Counted from the first letter of the stretch, positions 10,901 through 19,664 are shown. The stretch is DNA of 64,000 nt from Magnetococcus marinus MC-1 (GCF_000014865.1 NC_008576.1:959501-1023500), one strand, 5' to 3'. Notes: generated by a model from the letters alone, not told the origin. Numbers and translations: made by a program.

Positions 10901-13900
10901 GGTGGTTTGAACACCTCGGTTACCACCATGGCGGCCAGCACCACCACCGGTGATGTCACCGTGACCAACAATAAGGCTTTGACGCTTGGTACGGTAGACG
11001 GGGTGAGCGGTATCACCACTGCGGGTAATATCGTGATTGCGGCAACCAGCCCCCTTACCGTCTCCAACAACGTCACCACTTCTGGCGGCACGGTCGCCCT
11101 GACGGCGGGTAATAGCGCCAACAGTGGCGATGATTTTACCCTCTCCGCCAATACCACCATCTCAGCGGCCAGTACCGTTACCCTGACAGCCGGTGATAAT
11201 GTGGCGGTTGAATCCGGTGCACAGATTACCGGTACCACGGTGACCATTACCGCCAACAATACCGGCGATGGCGAGGCCGATGGGGTTAACGGTGGTGCAA
11301 CCATTGCCGGTAACATTAACGCCAGCAGCTTGGTGCTCAGCGGGGGTGGGGTTAACCACTCTGGCACCATAACCAGTGCGGGCAGTGTCAACATTAGCGC
11401 CACCTCCACCGCCGCTTCGTCGGTTAATGGCATCACCCTGGGTAGTGTGACGGCCGGTGGTCAAATTGATGTGGTCTCCAGCAATAAATTGGTGATGAAC
11501 CAAAATGTCACCACCACCAGTGGTGCCGTGGTGTTGACCGCCGGTGATAGCAGCGCCAGTGGCGATGATCTGACCCTGGCGGCAGGTAAAACCATCAGCA
11601 GTGGTGATAACACCATTACCCTGACCTCTGGGGATAATATGAGCATTGGTGCGGCGGCTCAGATCACCGGTACGACCCTTGTATTGGCCGCCAATCATGA
11701 GGGGGCTGGGGTGGCCGACGGGGTTTCTGGTAGCATGGTGCTGGCTGGCAATCTGAGTGGTCAAACCGTAACCATCAGCGGAGCCGGGTTGACCCATACC
11801 GGTAGCATCACCAGTAATAGCACGGTGAGTGTCAACGTCAACTCTGCGGCGACCTCGGCCATTAGTGGCATTTCGTTGGCGGCAGTGACAGCCGGCGGTC
11901 AGATTGATGTGACCTCCAGTCACGCTTTAACCCTGACCCAAAATGTGCAATCCACTGGGGGGCCAATCACCATTACGGCAGGTTTACAAACAACCTCCGT
12001 GGATAACCTGACCGTCGATGCTGGGGTAACGGTGCAGAGTAGCGCCGGTGTGGCCTTTAGTGCAGGGGACAGCATGACCTTCGGCTTGGGTTCACAGGTT
12101 ACAGGTACGGGTATCACCCTCATTGCCGATAAGGCCGGTGATGGGGATGGCGATGGGGTAAGTGGTAGTATCAATCTCTATGGTAACGTAAACGGTTCGT
12201 CGGTGGATGTCAGCGCGGCAGGCTTTAGACAGACCGGTACCATTACCAGCAGTGGCGATGTGGATATCGCCGTGGTTTCGACCCTCTCATCACCGTATAA
12301 CGGCATCGCTTTAGGCACCATTTCGGCGGCGGGTCACTCGGTTAAGATCTCCGCCACCGGTACTGCAACGGCAGGGATTGCCGACAATAACGGTGCCGCA
12401 ACGAATGTTACCGCAGCCGACCTAGCCATGGTCGCCAATGGGGGGGTAGGGGCATCCGCAGATGCGTTGGAGACCCAGGTTAGTAATCTGGCCGCTACCG
12501 GTGGTTCGGGCGGTGTGACCATCTCCAACAGTGGTGATTTAAGCCTAACCACGGTTGAGGGTGTAACCAGCTTCTCAGCAGCCGATGGTGCGCTTTCGTT
12601 GGTAACGACGGGTAACTTGTTGATTAGCGACGGTTTCGTGCAGGGTGCCGGGTTGACCGTCACATTGCAGGCCACAGGCGGTAACATCAATGAGACCAAC
12701 AGTGGTGCCGCAGCCGATGTGGTGGGGAATATCATTACCTTGACCACCACGGGCTTAGGTAATGGTGTGGGTGATGTGGCCAACCGTCTGGAGCTGAATG
12801 CCCAAGTGTTGAATGTGACCACCGATAAGGGAGATGTCTATTTGCACGATACAGCAGGTGGCGTTGCCGTCGGCTTAATAACCACAGGTACGACCGAGGG
12901 TACCCGGGTGGATATGATGGTTAGTAATGGCGGGGTTACGGAAGATCCCGGCCATGGTCATGCCCCAAAAATTATTGCCGATGAGCTCTACCTTAATGTA
13001 ACGGGGCATGGTTTTGGGATCGGTCATGTGGATAATGATCTCAATGTGGATCTGACGACTTTTGTCAATGTAACCACCGAGGGTGGCAGCATCTACATGG
13101 CGGATGCTGATTATGGTTTCTATGTGGATCTGGTTAGCACCAACTCGGCTTCCACAAATATTGCCATGGGTACCGAGCTGCGTTTGGTCTCCTTGGAGGG
13201 AAGTATTGAAGAGAGTCCCACCCGTTCGGATGCTGCGGTGGATTTGAAAGCGGAGCGCGTTGTACTGTTGGCCCAAGGTGAGAACGATAATATTGGTACC
13301 GTTGAAGATGCCATTGAGATTAAAGCGGCCAATCTTTTTTCAGAGACTGAGTCAGGGGCTCGTAGTTCTTTGGTGGCTCCCGATGGGGATAGCCCCATTG
13401 TTGAGGCTCCCGGCCAATCGGCCAACGCCCTGTTGATAGATGGGGACTTTGTAGGGGGGGATGATAGCAACCTCTTCCAAGAGATTCAGTCCACAGGAAA
13501 CCGTGTAGGTGGTGACATTGGTGGTGGAGCCGGCGGCGGCTTTGGCGGTGCTGGCGGTGCAGGTGGTGGATTTGGCGGTGCGGGTGGAGACTTTGGCGGC
13601 GCGGGTGGTGGTCTGGTTAGTGATGCCGGTGGATTTGGCGGTGAAGGCGCTCCCGGTGGCGATGCCGGTGGATTTGGCGGTGAAGGCGCTCCCGGTGGCG
13701 ATGCCGGTGGATTTGGCGGTGAAGGCGCTCCCGGTGGTGATGCCGGTGGATTTGGCGGTGAAGGCGCTCCCGGTGGCGATGCCGGTGGATTTGGCGGTGA
13801 AGGCGCTCCCGGTGGCGATGCCGGTGGATTTGGCGGTGAAGGCGCTCCCGGTGGCGATGCCGGTGGATTTGGCGGTGAAGGCGCTCCCGGTGGTGATGCC

Positions 13901-14356
13901 GGTGGATTTGGCGGTGAAGGCGCTCCCGGTGGCGATGCCGGTGGATTTGGCGATGAAGGCGCTCCCGGTGGCGATGCCGGTGGATTTGGCGGTGAAGGTG
14001 CTCCCGGTGGCGATGCCGGTGGATTTGGCGGTGAAGGTGCTCCCGGTGGCGATGCCGGTGGATTTGGCGGTGAAGGCGCTCCCGGTGGCGATGCCGGTGG
14101 CTTTGGCGGTGAAGGTGCTCCCGGTGGCGATGCCGGTGGCTTTGGCGGTGAAGGTGCTCCCGGTGGCGATGCCGGTGGATTTGGCGGTGAAGGTGCTCCC
14201 GGTGGCGGCCCCGGTGGTGATGCGGGTGGCATTGGCGGCACCGATGGAGCCGGTGGTGATCGGGGTGGTCCGGGTGGCACCGATGGAGCCGGTGGTGACA
14301 CGGGTTCTCCGGGCAGTGGTGACGGTGATGTCAACAAGCAGGGTGAAGGGGGATAA
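4958..14356 (+). CDS. TpsA-type filamentous haemagglutinin-like exoprotein, 3132 residues
   Basis: This is a giant secreted protein, expected to cross the outer membrane through the neighbouring TpsB and to act as an adhesin or surface filament. A signal peptide ends near GQALA. The next ~300 residues form a TPS/haemagglutination-activity domain, with the expected motifs NGVIFG and NPNE and an N-A-N-G signature. The bulk is a right-handed beta-helix rich in T, G, A, N and V, including three ~146-residue repeats (11021-12328). Residues about 1670-1877 differ: they are Ala-rich and helical, with likely coiled coils and a hydrophobic hairpin. The C-terminal ~290 residues are Gly-rich and include 15 copies of a 13-residue unit (DAGGFGGEGAPGG). 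No membrane anchor or toxin domain is seen. The coding frame ends in VNKQGEGG; a one-base slip in a G5 tract at 14348-14352 would add a plausible 26-residue tail. The start ATG 4958 has an AAGGAG ribosome site a few bases upstream. Confidence 0.93.
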   Translation: MNKSQAKAACVSAPLASIPAKKLSFLWRGVPVCLIMLSFPGQALAGPSGEQVIAGQVTIDRNLNDTIINQATDKAIINWKNFDINPNELVKFIQPDVGSIALNRVESNLPTNILGQLQANGRLFILNANGVIFGRSAQVDVAGLLATTLSIKDNNFLSGKYAFEKVPGLKDAAVENKGEIHIGEGGFAFLVAPGVRNEGLIIAKLGSVALASGDKMTIDFHGDGLVSYEVTGAVAEKVLGADGQPLEALVSNTGTIQADGGNVVMQGHSAGDVFSSVVNNEGIIQAQSLQKKNGKIYLGGDDEGGIVSNSGILDVSAAEPNSAGGEVVMTGHFVGNEGVIEAKGSGSGDGGQVTLISAQHTLTTVNSVIDVSGGADSGSGGVVQIRSANRATFDGVVKADAGQNGGDGGLVDVSSEGEVQLIGKVVGLAPRGRNAKLVIDPKHIEINDAGGGAYNSTTVQFDDSQSGTTVITAASINAQVADVVLQANTDITVTTAINIANAGTGLTLQAGRSILINADLTTNNGVVTLTANDHTALSADRDAGVASIAMASGTTINAGSAAVNMTIDASGHGLMGDITAYNVTSSGAVALDSAGSIIVNGPNFASGSTSIGLTADNDVTVGSALTTGSLTIAAGRSVALNSNVTTTSTVNIKANDSTQTLANRGSGDGAISMAAGTTLNGGSAAITLTVDSTNASTAGGITIDLVTTDGNLTVSSHDAITEIDADSEVDLRGDILSLTTTDTNGAYIGAPGTSTTDYLEVHAKTRVDVTTNNGSVALASPGYLSGTVDWFGAAPTDDIGTTDIDESKIVNLNLGTVNVGTATFMLVVTDGGILDGLAGTGTNITAGSANLTTNGGESVVAGAIVLGNDGTRGGSIGDATHALKTELGILTASSSNGSVYIDEASGILINSINANQKGVTAKVNSSYAVVVTTLDGQTETGTNNVTVTAAGDIIIGTASATSTVTLTSTAGNIYDNNDATNNILAKNVVLNAGLNMGLSGDVLELTTESATLTATNGGVYFAMGVPSTVASVTAGGGHDVVINASDGVLSLGMVSAVGGSVTIDGGTGSILDNNGATANIIANSASIKSDKGAGTASDALETTVDTLAVEITGSGKSFYIDESDALTSINAKVNNGSTNLNFTGGSFAFNATTGAFSSTGVGSVTFENTGGGVAIGTVTATGGSATITASTAITDATSAITADTVVLTAGTSIGASGSTIKSTATTLTYLASAGSIYAQESDGATVNAKAVGTGKNIEFATTTGNLTIGTISAKGSVTLTATAGSVLSGGTSSSATGATVVLSAGTAIGASGASVNTVAANLSATASAGGVYLSNAGDVTLTTAVATGAGFQLSNTGALVLNGVTAAGQAVSLTASGAITDGNGATNNISAESLTLVGLSIGSTATNGAVDTQVNSVTATTTSGGIYLNELGSGGLTITAATAVGSDANVSITGAGDIALGVITAKGDDVTLVSAGKITDNNGAANNVTADILNVTGPNGVEGLETSITQLSSTGSTDIVNAGAMAITKASLEGGSSSFIAESLTILDMAGDTATIANNTSLTLQTTTGNIVFLDTNDTIVAQGSGTVTINAGTTDKSGAVAIIGNITTANQNISITADSHITIGLLNAGIGDVSVSSDYGVVLDGNSTAVNVIARNFSLSGTTPTVRQAELHTTNSIANAHAHDSEVAAKLTLLEANTAAMDIMSTAESTANYSLTLASSAYDTAQAEVDRLAPIENGLKITTYVLDGVSIALSTAASAIEVAAGAAQAIPFSGDAGSEAAAAVTGLAANVAGIAAYAIGIAHSEIAGQLDDAEDLAFNKDAEMYAAKSTLTDAIANHQAYKEATSISQAAYDAAVIERNHNWQVARQAVLAEDASSTAGTLALPFGIQISGQLDVNAVNSDVVLAITGPAVLNSMSATKTAGTGIMSITATDNISVVGALVADDYIRLETTGQIINGNAGHSLTASKFVGVAGTGIGASGGLNTSVTTMAASTTTGDVTVTNNKALTLGTVDGVSGITTAGNIVIAATSPLTVSNNVTTSGGTVALTAGNSANSGDDFTLSANTTISAASTVTLTAGDNVAVESGAQITGTTVTITANNTGDGEADGVNGGATIAGNINASSLVLSGGGVNHSGTITSAGSVNISATSTAASSVNGITLGSVTAGGQIDVVSSNKLVMNQNVTTTSGAVVLTAGDSSASGDDLTLAAGKTISSGDNTITLTSGDNMSIGAAAQITGTTLVLAANHEGAGVADGVSGSMVLAGNLSGQTVTISGAGLTHTGSITSNSTVSVNVNSAATSAISGISLAAVTAGGQIDVTSSHALTLTQNVQSTGGPITITAGLQTTSVDNLTVDAGVTVQSSAGVAFSAGDSMTFGLGSQVTGTGITLIADKAGDGDGDGVSGSINLYGNVNGSSVDVSAAGFRQTGTITSSGDVDIAVVSTLSSPYNGIALGTISAAGHSVKISATGTATAGIADNNGAATNVTAADLAMVANGGVGASADALETQVSNLAATGGSGGVTISNSGDLSLTTVEGVTSFSAADGALSLVTTGNLLISDGFVQGAGLTVTLQATGGNINETNSGAAADVVGNIITLTTTGLGNGVGDVANRLELNAQVLNVTTDKGDVYLHDTAGGVAVGLITTGTTEGTRVDMMVSNGGVTEDPGHGHAPKIIADELYLNVTGHGFGIGHVDNDLNVDLTTFVNVTTEGGSIYMADADYGFYVDLVSTNSASTNIAMGTELRLVSLEGSIEESPTRSDAAVDLKAERVVLLAQGENDNIGTVEDAIEIKAANLFSETESGARSSLVAPDGDSPIVEAPGQSANALLIDGDFVGGDDSNLFQEIQSTGNRVGGDIGGGAGGGFGGAGGAGGGFGGAGGDFGGAGGGLVSDAGGFGGEGAPGGDAGGFGGEGAPGGDAGGFGGEGAPGGDAGGFGGEGAPGGDAGGFGGEGAPGGDAGGFGGEGAPGGDAGGFGGEGAPGGDAGGFGGEGAPGGDAGGFGDEGAPGGDAGGFGGEGAPGGDAGGFGGEGAPGGDAGGFGGEGAPGGDAGGFGGEGAPGGDAGGFGGEGAPGGDAGGFGGEGAPGGGPGGDAGGIGGTDGAGGDRGGPGGTDGAGGDTGSPGSGDGDVNKQGEGG
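11021..12328 (+). repeat. Three tandem ~438-bp repeats inside the TpsA gene
   Basis: The units run 11021-11452, 11453-11890 and 11891-12328. The spacing of the AGGQIDV/AGHSVKI junctions is exactly 438 bases twice. Each unit carries a loop rich in Asp and Gly followed by DGV(N/S)G, a conserved QITGT or QVTGT strand, and an S-G-x-x-H/T-x-T-GSIT-like strand. The repeats are diverged at DNA level, so they are old duplications of beta-helix segments. Confidence 0.8.
13622..14206 (+). repeat. 15 x 39-bp tandem repeat encoding DAGGFGGEGAPGG
   Basis: Fifteen in-frame 39-base units encode a 13-residue Gly-rich unit. Only one unit (the ninth) changes the protein, to GFGDEG. The others differ by silent C/T or A/C changes. 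Near-identity implies recent expansion or ongoing homogenisation, so copy number probably varies between strains. The unit lacks stops in several frames, which explains long spurious Pro-rich and Ala/Val-rich frames on both strands. Confidence 0.97.
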
Positions 14357-14466
14357 TACCTCCGCCACCGAGGAGCCTAACAGCAATGGCTCAGCCAGTT
14401 CCAAGCCGGTAGCACCCAAGGCCGGTTGAGCTTGGCTTTGCGCTGGTAAGCATGCTTGAATAACAG

Positions 14467-14509
14467 GGTGAAGGTTGGGGGCCACTCTGGAGGAGCCCCA
14501 ACCTTCACC
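14467..14509 (+). terminator. Inverted repeat, probable terminator of the secretion operon
   Basis: Perfect 14-base arms (GGTGAAGGTTGGGG at 14467-14480 and its complement at 14496-14509) enclose a 15-base loop. Only a weak T-rich run follows (TTCGTCCCGTT), so termination could be factor-assisted. Confidence 0.6.
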
Positions 14510-14869
14510 TTCGTCCCGTTAAGCAGGGAGAGTTCTGTCCCCGCATGGGGAGAGGATCACATGTAAAAGGTGCCGCATCTAACCTGAACTCACGATGCAG
14601 CGAGGTGTGCAGAGGGTCTAATTCCATTTTTGACGCGATGCCCTTGGTGCTGCCAAACACCACCATATCGTCAACCGCATTTGTGCAAAAAAGCTGTGCT
14701 CAAAGGTGGCTTATTCGTAATCGACGCACACCGTTTATGTTGCACCCTGGTGATGCGGATAAAACCCTCCCTCCAATCCTGTGTAGGTGTGGCTTTGGCG
14801 GGCCTTAAAGGCCAGGTCTAAACAGCCTTTACTCCATGGGGTTTGCAAGCCGCTAAGCACTTTTCAAAC
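14510..14869. other. Intergenic stretch between the TpsA and hybrid kinase genes
   Basis: The two flanking genes converge here. Short open frames (for example 14545-14808) have no ribosome site and no resemblance to known proteins. I see nothing else. Confidence 0.5.
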
Positions 14870-17800
14870 TTACGCTAAAAAACGCTGTAACTCCTGGATA
14901 AGCACCAATTTATGAATAGGTTTGGTCAAATGCTCCTGACACCCCGCCCTTAACGAGTTCTCCCGATGCTCCGGCATGGCATGGGCCGTTAAAGCGATAA
15001 TAGGGATGCTCGCCAAATCGTTCGCCTTTTCCCAAAGGCGAATCGTCCGAGTCGCCTGATAACCATCCATACCTGGCATCTGCACATCCATCAAGATCAA
15101 GTCAAAAGAGGGGCGTTGCCTGACCTTGTCCACGGCTTCCTGACCACTTTCGGCAAATTCAAGCGTATAGGGCTGACGTTTTAAAAACAGACGGATAAGT
15201 TCCAAATTGTCCGTCGAATCATCGACCACCAAAATCCGCTTTTGCGGACCACTCTGGGCCAGCTCTCGAATAGGCCGTGGTGCCGATACCGCCTGTTCTA
15301 AAATTTGATAGAGGCGACTGGGGTCTTGCTGATCATGGACAAAATAGACGCCCCACATGCTCTCATTGAGCAGAGGCAGATTCTCAGAACAATCCGCACA
15401 AAACACCATGGGTAACTCAAAATAGCGTGCGCGGATGGCGGAGACCATCCCCTGGATCTGAATCTGCCCCATATTTTCTAAATGAAACAGCAAAAGTTGC
15501 GGGTGCTCACGGAGACGATCAACCACCCCAACATGCTCGTCCACGGAAAAATGATCCGGCGTAACAATCCCCCCCAACTGCTCCAAAAAAGATTCATAAA
15601 AATTGAGATGGATCGGGTGATCATGCAGGCTATAGATCTGCATCTCTTTCAAAATAGGGCGCCACTGGGGTGTGCCGTCCTCTGTTTGATCCGCCTGCAA
15701 AGGCAAAGTAAACCAAAAAGTGCTGCCAACCCCTTGGCAACTCTCAAAGCCAATGGTTCCGCCCATCATCCCAACCAAGTGCTTGCTGATGGAAAGCCCT
15801 AACCCCGTGCCGCCATATTGCCGGGTGATGCTCCCATCCGCCTGGGAAAAAGCGTGAAATAACTTATCGCGGTGCGCTTCTGAAATACCAATCCCCGTAT
15901 CCACAACCCGGAAACAGAGTTCCTGCTGATCGCTGGCCTCCGCTTTACCCGGTTGAAGGTGCACCAACAGCGCAATCGTCCCTTGTTCCGTAAATTTACT
16001 GGCGTTGACCAGCAAGTTGACCAATACCTGTCGCAGTCGCTGCGCATCACCAAAGATAAAGGGGGGAACGGTCGAATCCATGTAGGTGAGAAAGCGAATG
16101 CCCTGTTTGCGAATTTGAAATGCGACAATCTGCTCGGCCTCACTCACGACTTGTCGCAACAACAGTGGGGCGATAAATAATTCAATACTACCCGCTTCAA
16201 AACGGGAAAAATCTAAGACATCATTGATAATCTGTAGCAGATTGCTCGCGGCGGCCTGGATGGATTGCAACAGCTTGAGCTGTTCACCACTCAAGTGGCT
16301 CTCTTTGAGCTCTCCGGTCATCCCCAAAATGGTATTCATTGGGGTGCGGATTTCATGGCTTATGGTGGCCAGAAAATCAGACTTTACCCGGCTGGCCTCT
16401 TGATATTTATGTCTCTCTTCAATCAGTTGTTCTTCATAGCTCTTGCGCAGGGAGATATCTTCCTTTAAAGCAATATAGTGGCTGGTCTGGCCGTTAATAT
16501 CCCGTACCGGCGCGATGGTGGCCGACTCCCAGTAGGTGCTGCCATTTTTACGGCGGTTGCGGAATTCACCACGCCACACCTCACCACGGGTAATGGTTGA
16601 CCATAACTCCTGGTAATACGCCGCTGCCATCTCGCCCGATTTTAACAGCCTGGGGTTTTCTCCCAAGACCTCTTGGGCGCTATAGCCCGAGATGTTGCAA
16701 AAATGTGGATTGACATACTCAATCGCCCCCTCTTGATTGGTGATGACAATGGCGATGGGGCTCTGCTCGACTGCGGTGGAAAGCTTATGTAGATCCAACT
16801 CTCTCTGCTTGGCTTCCGTTGTATCGCTCTCCACCGCCACATAGTAGCCCATCTCCCCTTGATCGTTGATTAACCCCGATACAATGCAAGAGGTCCAGCA
16901 TAACTGTCCGCAGGCGGTACGGTTAACCATCTCCCCACTCCATACACCGCCTGCGGTTATGGTTTGCCACAGCTCTGCATAGACAAAATCTTCGGTTAAA
17001 CCACTCTTTAGCATGCGCGGCGTATTGCCCAACACCTGCTCAGCAGAGTAGCCAAACAGGGTTTCAAAACTTTTATTGATATAGATGATGGCACCTTTTG
17101 GATCGGTAATCATGACCGCCGCCGGGCTTTTTTCGACCACCTCTGACAAAACCCGAATGCGGTCATTTAACCGCAAACGTCGGCGCTCTTGCCACAACAG
17201 CAAACCAATCAGTAGCATGGTTGCTATAGGGGTTATGCTAATAAGGACAATGAATGCGGTATTCTTATGGATCCACCCGCTCAATATGTCCTCATCCGTG
17301 ACCGAAACCAGGGTAACTAAGGGATAGATGGGTGAGATTCGGTAGGCGGTAAAACCTGATTGTTGGCGCGCAAACGGCAGGCGGGGCACCAGCCCTTCAT
17401 CGCCTTGGCTCCAGGTCTCCTGCCACGATGCATGGAGCTGTTTTCCCTTCATCGCCGCACCACGGTGCCGTTTGGCGGTTGCGGCAAACAGAATGTGCCC
17501 ATCCAGATGCACCAAAGCGGAGCTCCCCTGGGAACCCTCCACCGCAGACTGAAAGCTGCCAAAGAGTGCCTGTGGGTTAAGGGCCGCAACGATAGAGTGG
17601 CGGCCCTGTGGCCCCTCATCCAATAGGGCGATGGGCATAAACCACAGATCGTTCCGCGCACCAATATCATGGGCAGCTCCGAGAAAGCGCCCTTGTTGGG
17701 GAATGCCCAACAACATGCGGTCCCCCAAGCTGCGCAGGCGTTCCTGGCTGAGCCCCAAAGCTGGCAAATCAAGTTTAACGCGGGGTAGCGTGGGAAACAG

Positions 17801-18175
17801 CGCCAAAGCGCTGTCAGCGATGACTTGCCCCTCTTTATCCGCTATGATCACTTGTCGGAGATGAGGGGAAAATTTAAGAACTTGGGTAAGGGTATCATTT
17901 AGCTGTTTGGGTGATTTGAGCGAATGCACAACATCCTTGACCCGCTCAAGGGCATTATCAACCGATTCAAAGGCGTGGGTCATGCCCAGTTGTAGATAAC
18001 GGGTTGTTTTGAGCATGCCTGCTTGAGTGGCTTCGCGCTGGTTTTGAAAACTATTAAACAACACCAGTAGGCAAACCCCCAGCACCAGGATAACCAACGC
18101 AGCACCGCCTAGGAGGCGGCTGAAATAGATGCCCGTACACATCAAACGTGCATCGCTCTGTGAGAGTGGGATCAT
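14870..18175 (-). CDS. Hybrid sensor histidine kinase (membrane sensor, two PAS, HisKA, HATPase, REC)
   Basis: A 1101-residue membrane kinase. A first membrane helix lies at about 20-45 and a second near 310-330. The ~265 residues between them form a periplasmic, probably Cache-type, sensor. Two PAS domains follow, near 350-460 and 465-585. The phospho-acceptor is H607 in SHEIRTP. The ATPase domain at about 710-840 shows the N box (LVNASKF), G1 (DTGIGIS) and G2 (GTGLGLS). After a degenerate receiver-like linker, a complete C-terminal receiver carries the acidic pair VVDD, phospho-acceptor D1030 (MDVQMPG) and the lysine in TKP. There is no Hpt domain, so a separate phosphotransferase or response regulator is needed. 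It is divergent from the solute-binding-protein gene next door (18326-19135), which could supply or share a ligand; that is speculation. Confidence 0.93.
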   Translation of the reverse strand: MIPLSQSDARLMCTGIYFSRLLGGAALVILVLGVCLLVLFNSFQNQREATQAGMLKTTRYLQLGMTHAFESVDNALERVKDVVHSLKSPKQLNDTLTQVLKFSPHLRQVIIADKEGQVIADSALALFPTLPRVKLDLPALGLSQERLRSLGDRMLLGIPQQGRFLGAAHDIGARNDLWFMPIALLDEGPQGRHSIVAALNPQALFGSFQSAVEGSQGSSALVHLDGHILFAATAKRHRGAAMKGKQLHASWQETWSQGDEGLVPRLPFARQQSGFTAYRISPIYPLVTLVSVTDEDILSGWIHKNTAFIVLISITPIATMLLIGLLLWQERRRLRLNDRIRVLSEVVEKSPAAVMITDPKGAIIYINKSFETLFGYSAEQVLGNTPRMLKSGLTEDFVYAELWQTITAGGVWSGEMVNRTACGQLCWTSCIVSGLINDQGEMGYYVAVESDTTEAKQRELDLHKLSTAVEQSPIAIVITNQEGAIEYVNPHFCNISGYSAQEVLGENPRLLKSGEMAAAYYQELWSTITRGEVWRGEFRNRRKNGSTYWESATIAPVRDINGQTSHYIALKEDISLRKSYEEQLIEERHKYQEASRVKSDFLATISHEIRTPMNTILGMTGELKESHLSGEQLKLLQSIQAAASNLLQIINDVLDFSRFEAGSIELFIAPLLLRQVVSEAEQIVAFQIRKQGIRFLTYMDSTVPPFIFGDAQRLRQVLVNLLVNASKFTEQGTIALLVHLQPGKAEASDQQELCFRVVDTGIGISEAHRDKLFHAFSQADGSITRQYGGTGLGLSISKHLVGMMGGTIGFESCQGVGSTFWFTLPLQADQTEDGTPQWRPILKEMQIYSLHDHPIHLNFYESFLEQLGGIVTPDHFSVDEHVGVVDRLREHPQLLLFHLENMGQIQIQGMVSAIRARYFELPMVFCADCSENLPLLNESMWGVYFVHDQQDPSRLYQILEQAVSAPRPIRELAQSGPQKRILVVDDSTDNLELIRLFLKRQPYTLEFAESGQEAVDKVRQRPSFDLILMDVQMPGMDGYQATRTIRLWEKANDLASIPIIALTAHAMPEHRENSLRAGCQEHLTKPIHKLVLIQELQRFLA

Positions 18176-18325
18176 ACGCCTATGACGGTAGTAAAAGTGT
18201 AAATATTAGACAGATACAGTGCAGTATAGAATCATTTCGGGTGGAAAATCGAATGAATCTGTTTAAATCGGTCAAAATGGGTCATGTTTAGTGAATATCG
18301 CACCTCTGATACAGGAGCTATACGC

Positions 18326-19135
18326 ATGCTATCAGGTATTTGTCGTTGGATTGGCTGCCTCAGTACGGTCATTTTCCTGGTTGCTCTGGCAGAGCCTGCC
18401 ATCGCACAGGCTGAATCGCGCTTGCAAACGATTCAGGCGCGCCAAACGGTGCGGGTTTGCATCTGGCCCGGTTATTTTTCGATTACCTATCGTAATCCTC
18501 GCAGCCAACAATTAGAGGGGATTGATATTGATTTGGCCCACGCCTTTGCCGCAGATCTAGGGGTAACGGTCGAATTTATAGACAGTTCATTTTCAAAATT
18601 GAAAGAAAACCTCACGCAGGATCGGTGTGATATTGCGATGCATGGCGTGGGTGTGCGGGCCGACCGGGCAGAGTTTATGGATTTTTCAGCACCCTATCTG
18701 CGCAGCGGCATTTACGCGGTGGTAGATAAAAATCACTTTGCGATCCAAGCGTGGCAGGATATTGATCGTAAGGGTCACATTATTGTGGTGCAAAAAGGCA
18801 CTTATATGGAACCGGTGATGCGGAGTTATCTGCACCAAGGCACGCTCACCGTGGTCGACACCTTTAAGGCCCGTGAGCAGGAGGTTGAAGCCGGTCGAGC
18901 CGATGTGTTTATGACCGACTACCCTTATGGCCGCCGCATGGCGCTGCTCAGTAGTTGGGCGAAGCTATTAACCCCCCCGCAGGTTTTGGCCCCCACCGAT
19001 TATGCCTATGCCGTTCCCAAGGGCGAGCCCGAGTGGTTGGCGCGGGTTAATGGTTTTGTTCGCCAGATCAAGAGGGATGGTCGGTTAAAACGTTTTGCAG
19101 AAAAGAACGGTTTGATGCCCATTGTGCTCGAATGA
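18326..19135 (+). CDS. Periplasmic solute-binding protein, family 3 (SBP_bac_3)
   Basis: This 269-residue protein resembles the binding component of polar amino-acid ABC importers. ATG 18326 is chosen because AGGAG at 18313-18317 precedes it and it starts a clean signal peptide (ending AIAQA). The mature protein has the family pattern: a VRVCIWPGYFS start, GIDIDLA, then IAMHGVGVRADRAE, DFSAPYL and the VVQKGTYME second-lobe segment; it ends with a helix RFAEKNGL. No permease or ATPase gene is nearby, so it may be an orphan receptor that feeds a distant transporter or a sensor. The divergent hybrid kinase has a periplasmic domain and is a possible partner, by location only. Confidence 0.85.
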   Translation: MLSGICRWIGCLSTVIFLVALAEPAIAQAESRLQTIQARQTVRVCIWPGYFSITYRNPRSQQLEGIDIDLAHAFAADLGVTVEFIDSSFSKLKENLTQDRCDIAMHGVGVRADRAEFMDFSAPYLRSGIYAVVDKNHFAIQAWQDIDRKGHIIVVQKGTYMEPVMRSYLHQGTLTVVDTFKAREQEVEAGRADVFMTDYPYGRRMALLSSWAKLLTPPQVLAPTDYAYAVPKGEPEWLARVNGFVRQIKRDGRLKRFAEKNGLMPIVLE

Positions 19136-19664
19136 GTGGGCGATCTCTTGAGGGCCTCTGCACCCTTAACAGAAGGGCGGCTTGGCCTTGGGTTGGGTAG
19201 CTGTGCAGAGCGTGTTGCGCACGGCTCAACCAGCCCCGCGCCATGGTGCCCGATGGTTCGCATACCTCGCGGATAGCGCTTGCGCGTATTTCACACCACA
19301 ACCAAACCGTTTGCGATGGTTGCTTCATCCCATTTTAGTTTTCCTTATCGAAACAATAATGAATAGGGTGACGATATGAGCATGCACGACGGAATCGGCA
19401 TGGTGAAGGTTACAATCTCTACTCTTTATCGCCCCTAAAAATGGGGAGAATACCTTCTGAGTTATTTGGAAAATAGGCCAGTGAAGGGTGAAATGACTTT
19501 TATTAATAACGTGGTTGGATGGAGCACCAGACAAGCTCTCTGAGTACGTCATGTGCGTTTGATATGGCATTGCAAAACAAGGAAATTTATGCGCGTTCAG
19601 AGTTGGCATGGACGGAAATTATGGTAATGGGCATGCGGTGCCGTGCATGGACGGAAGGGTTATC
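19136..19664. other. Intergenic left flank of the defence operon
   Basis: No protein, RNA gene or insertion-sequence end is recognisable. Base composition shifts from moderately AT-rich here to strongly GC-rich inside the following operon, which suggests the left junction of an acquired segment lies in or near this stretch. I find no tRNA or direct repeat to define it. Confidence 0.5.

Noticed and set aside
13486-14485. Long Pro-rich and Ala/Thr-rich frames on both strands over the repeat array
   Set aside because: They arise from the 39-base unit, which has no stop in several frames. They have no ribosome sites and do not resemble proteins.
14545-14808. 87-codon frame after the TpsA terminator
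   Set aside because: Composition is not protein-like and there is no ribosome site.
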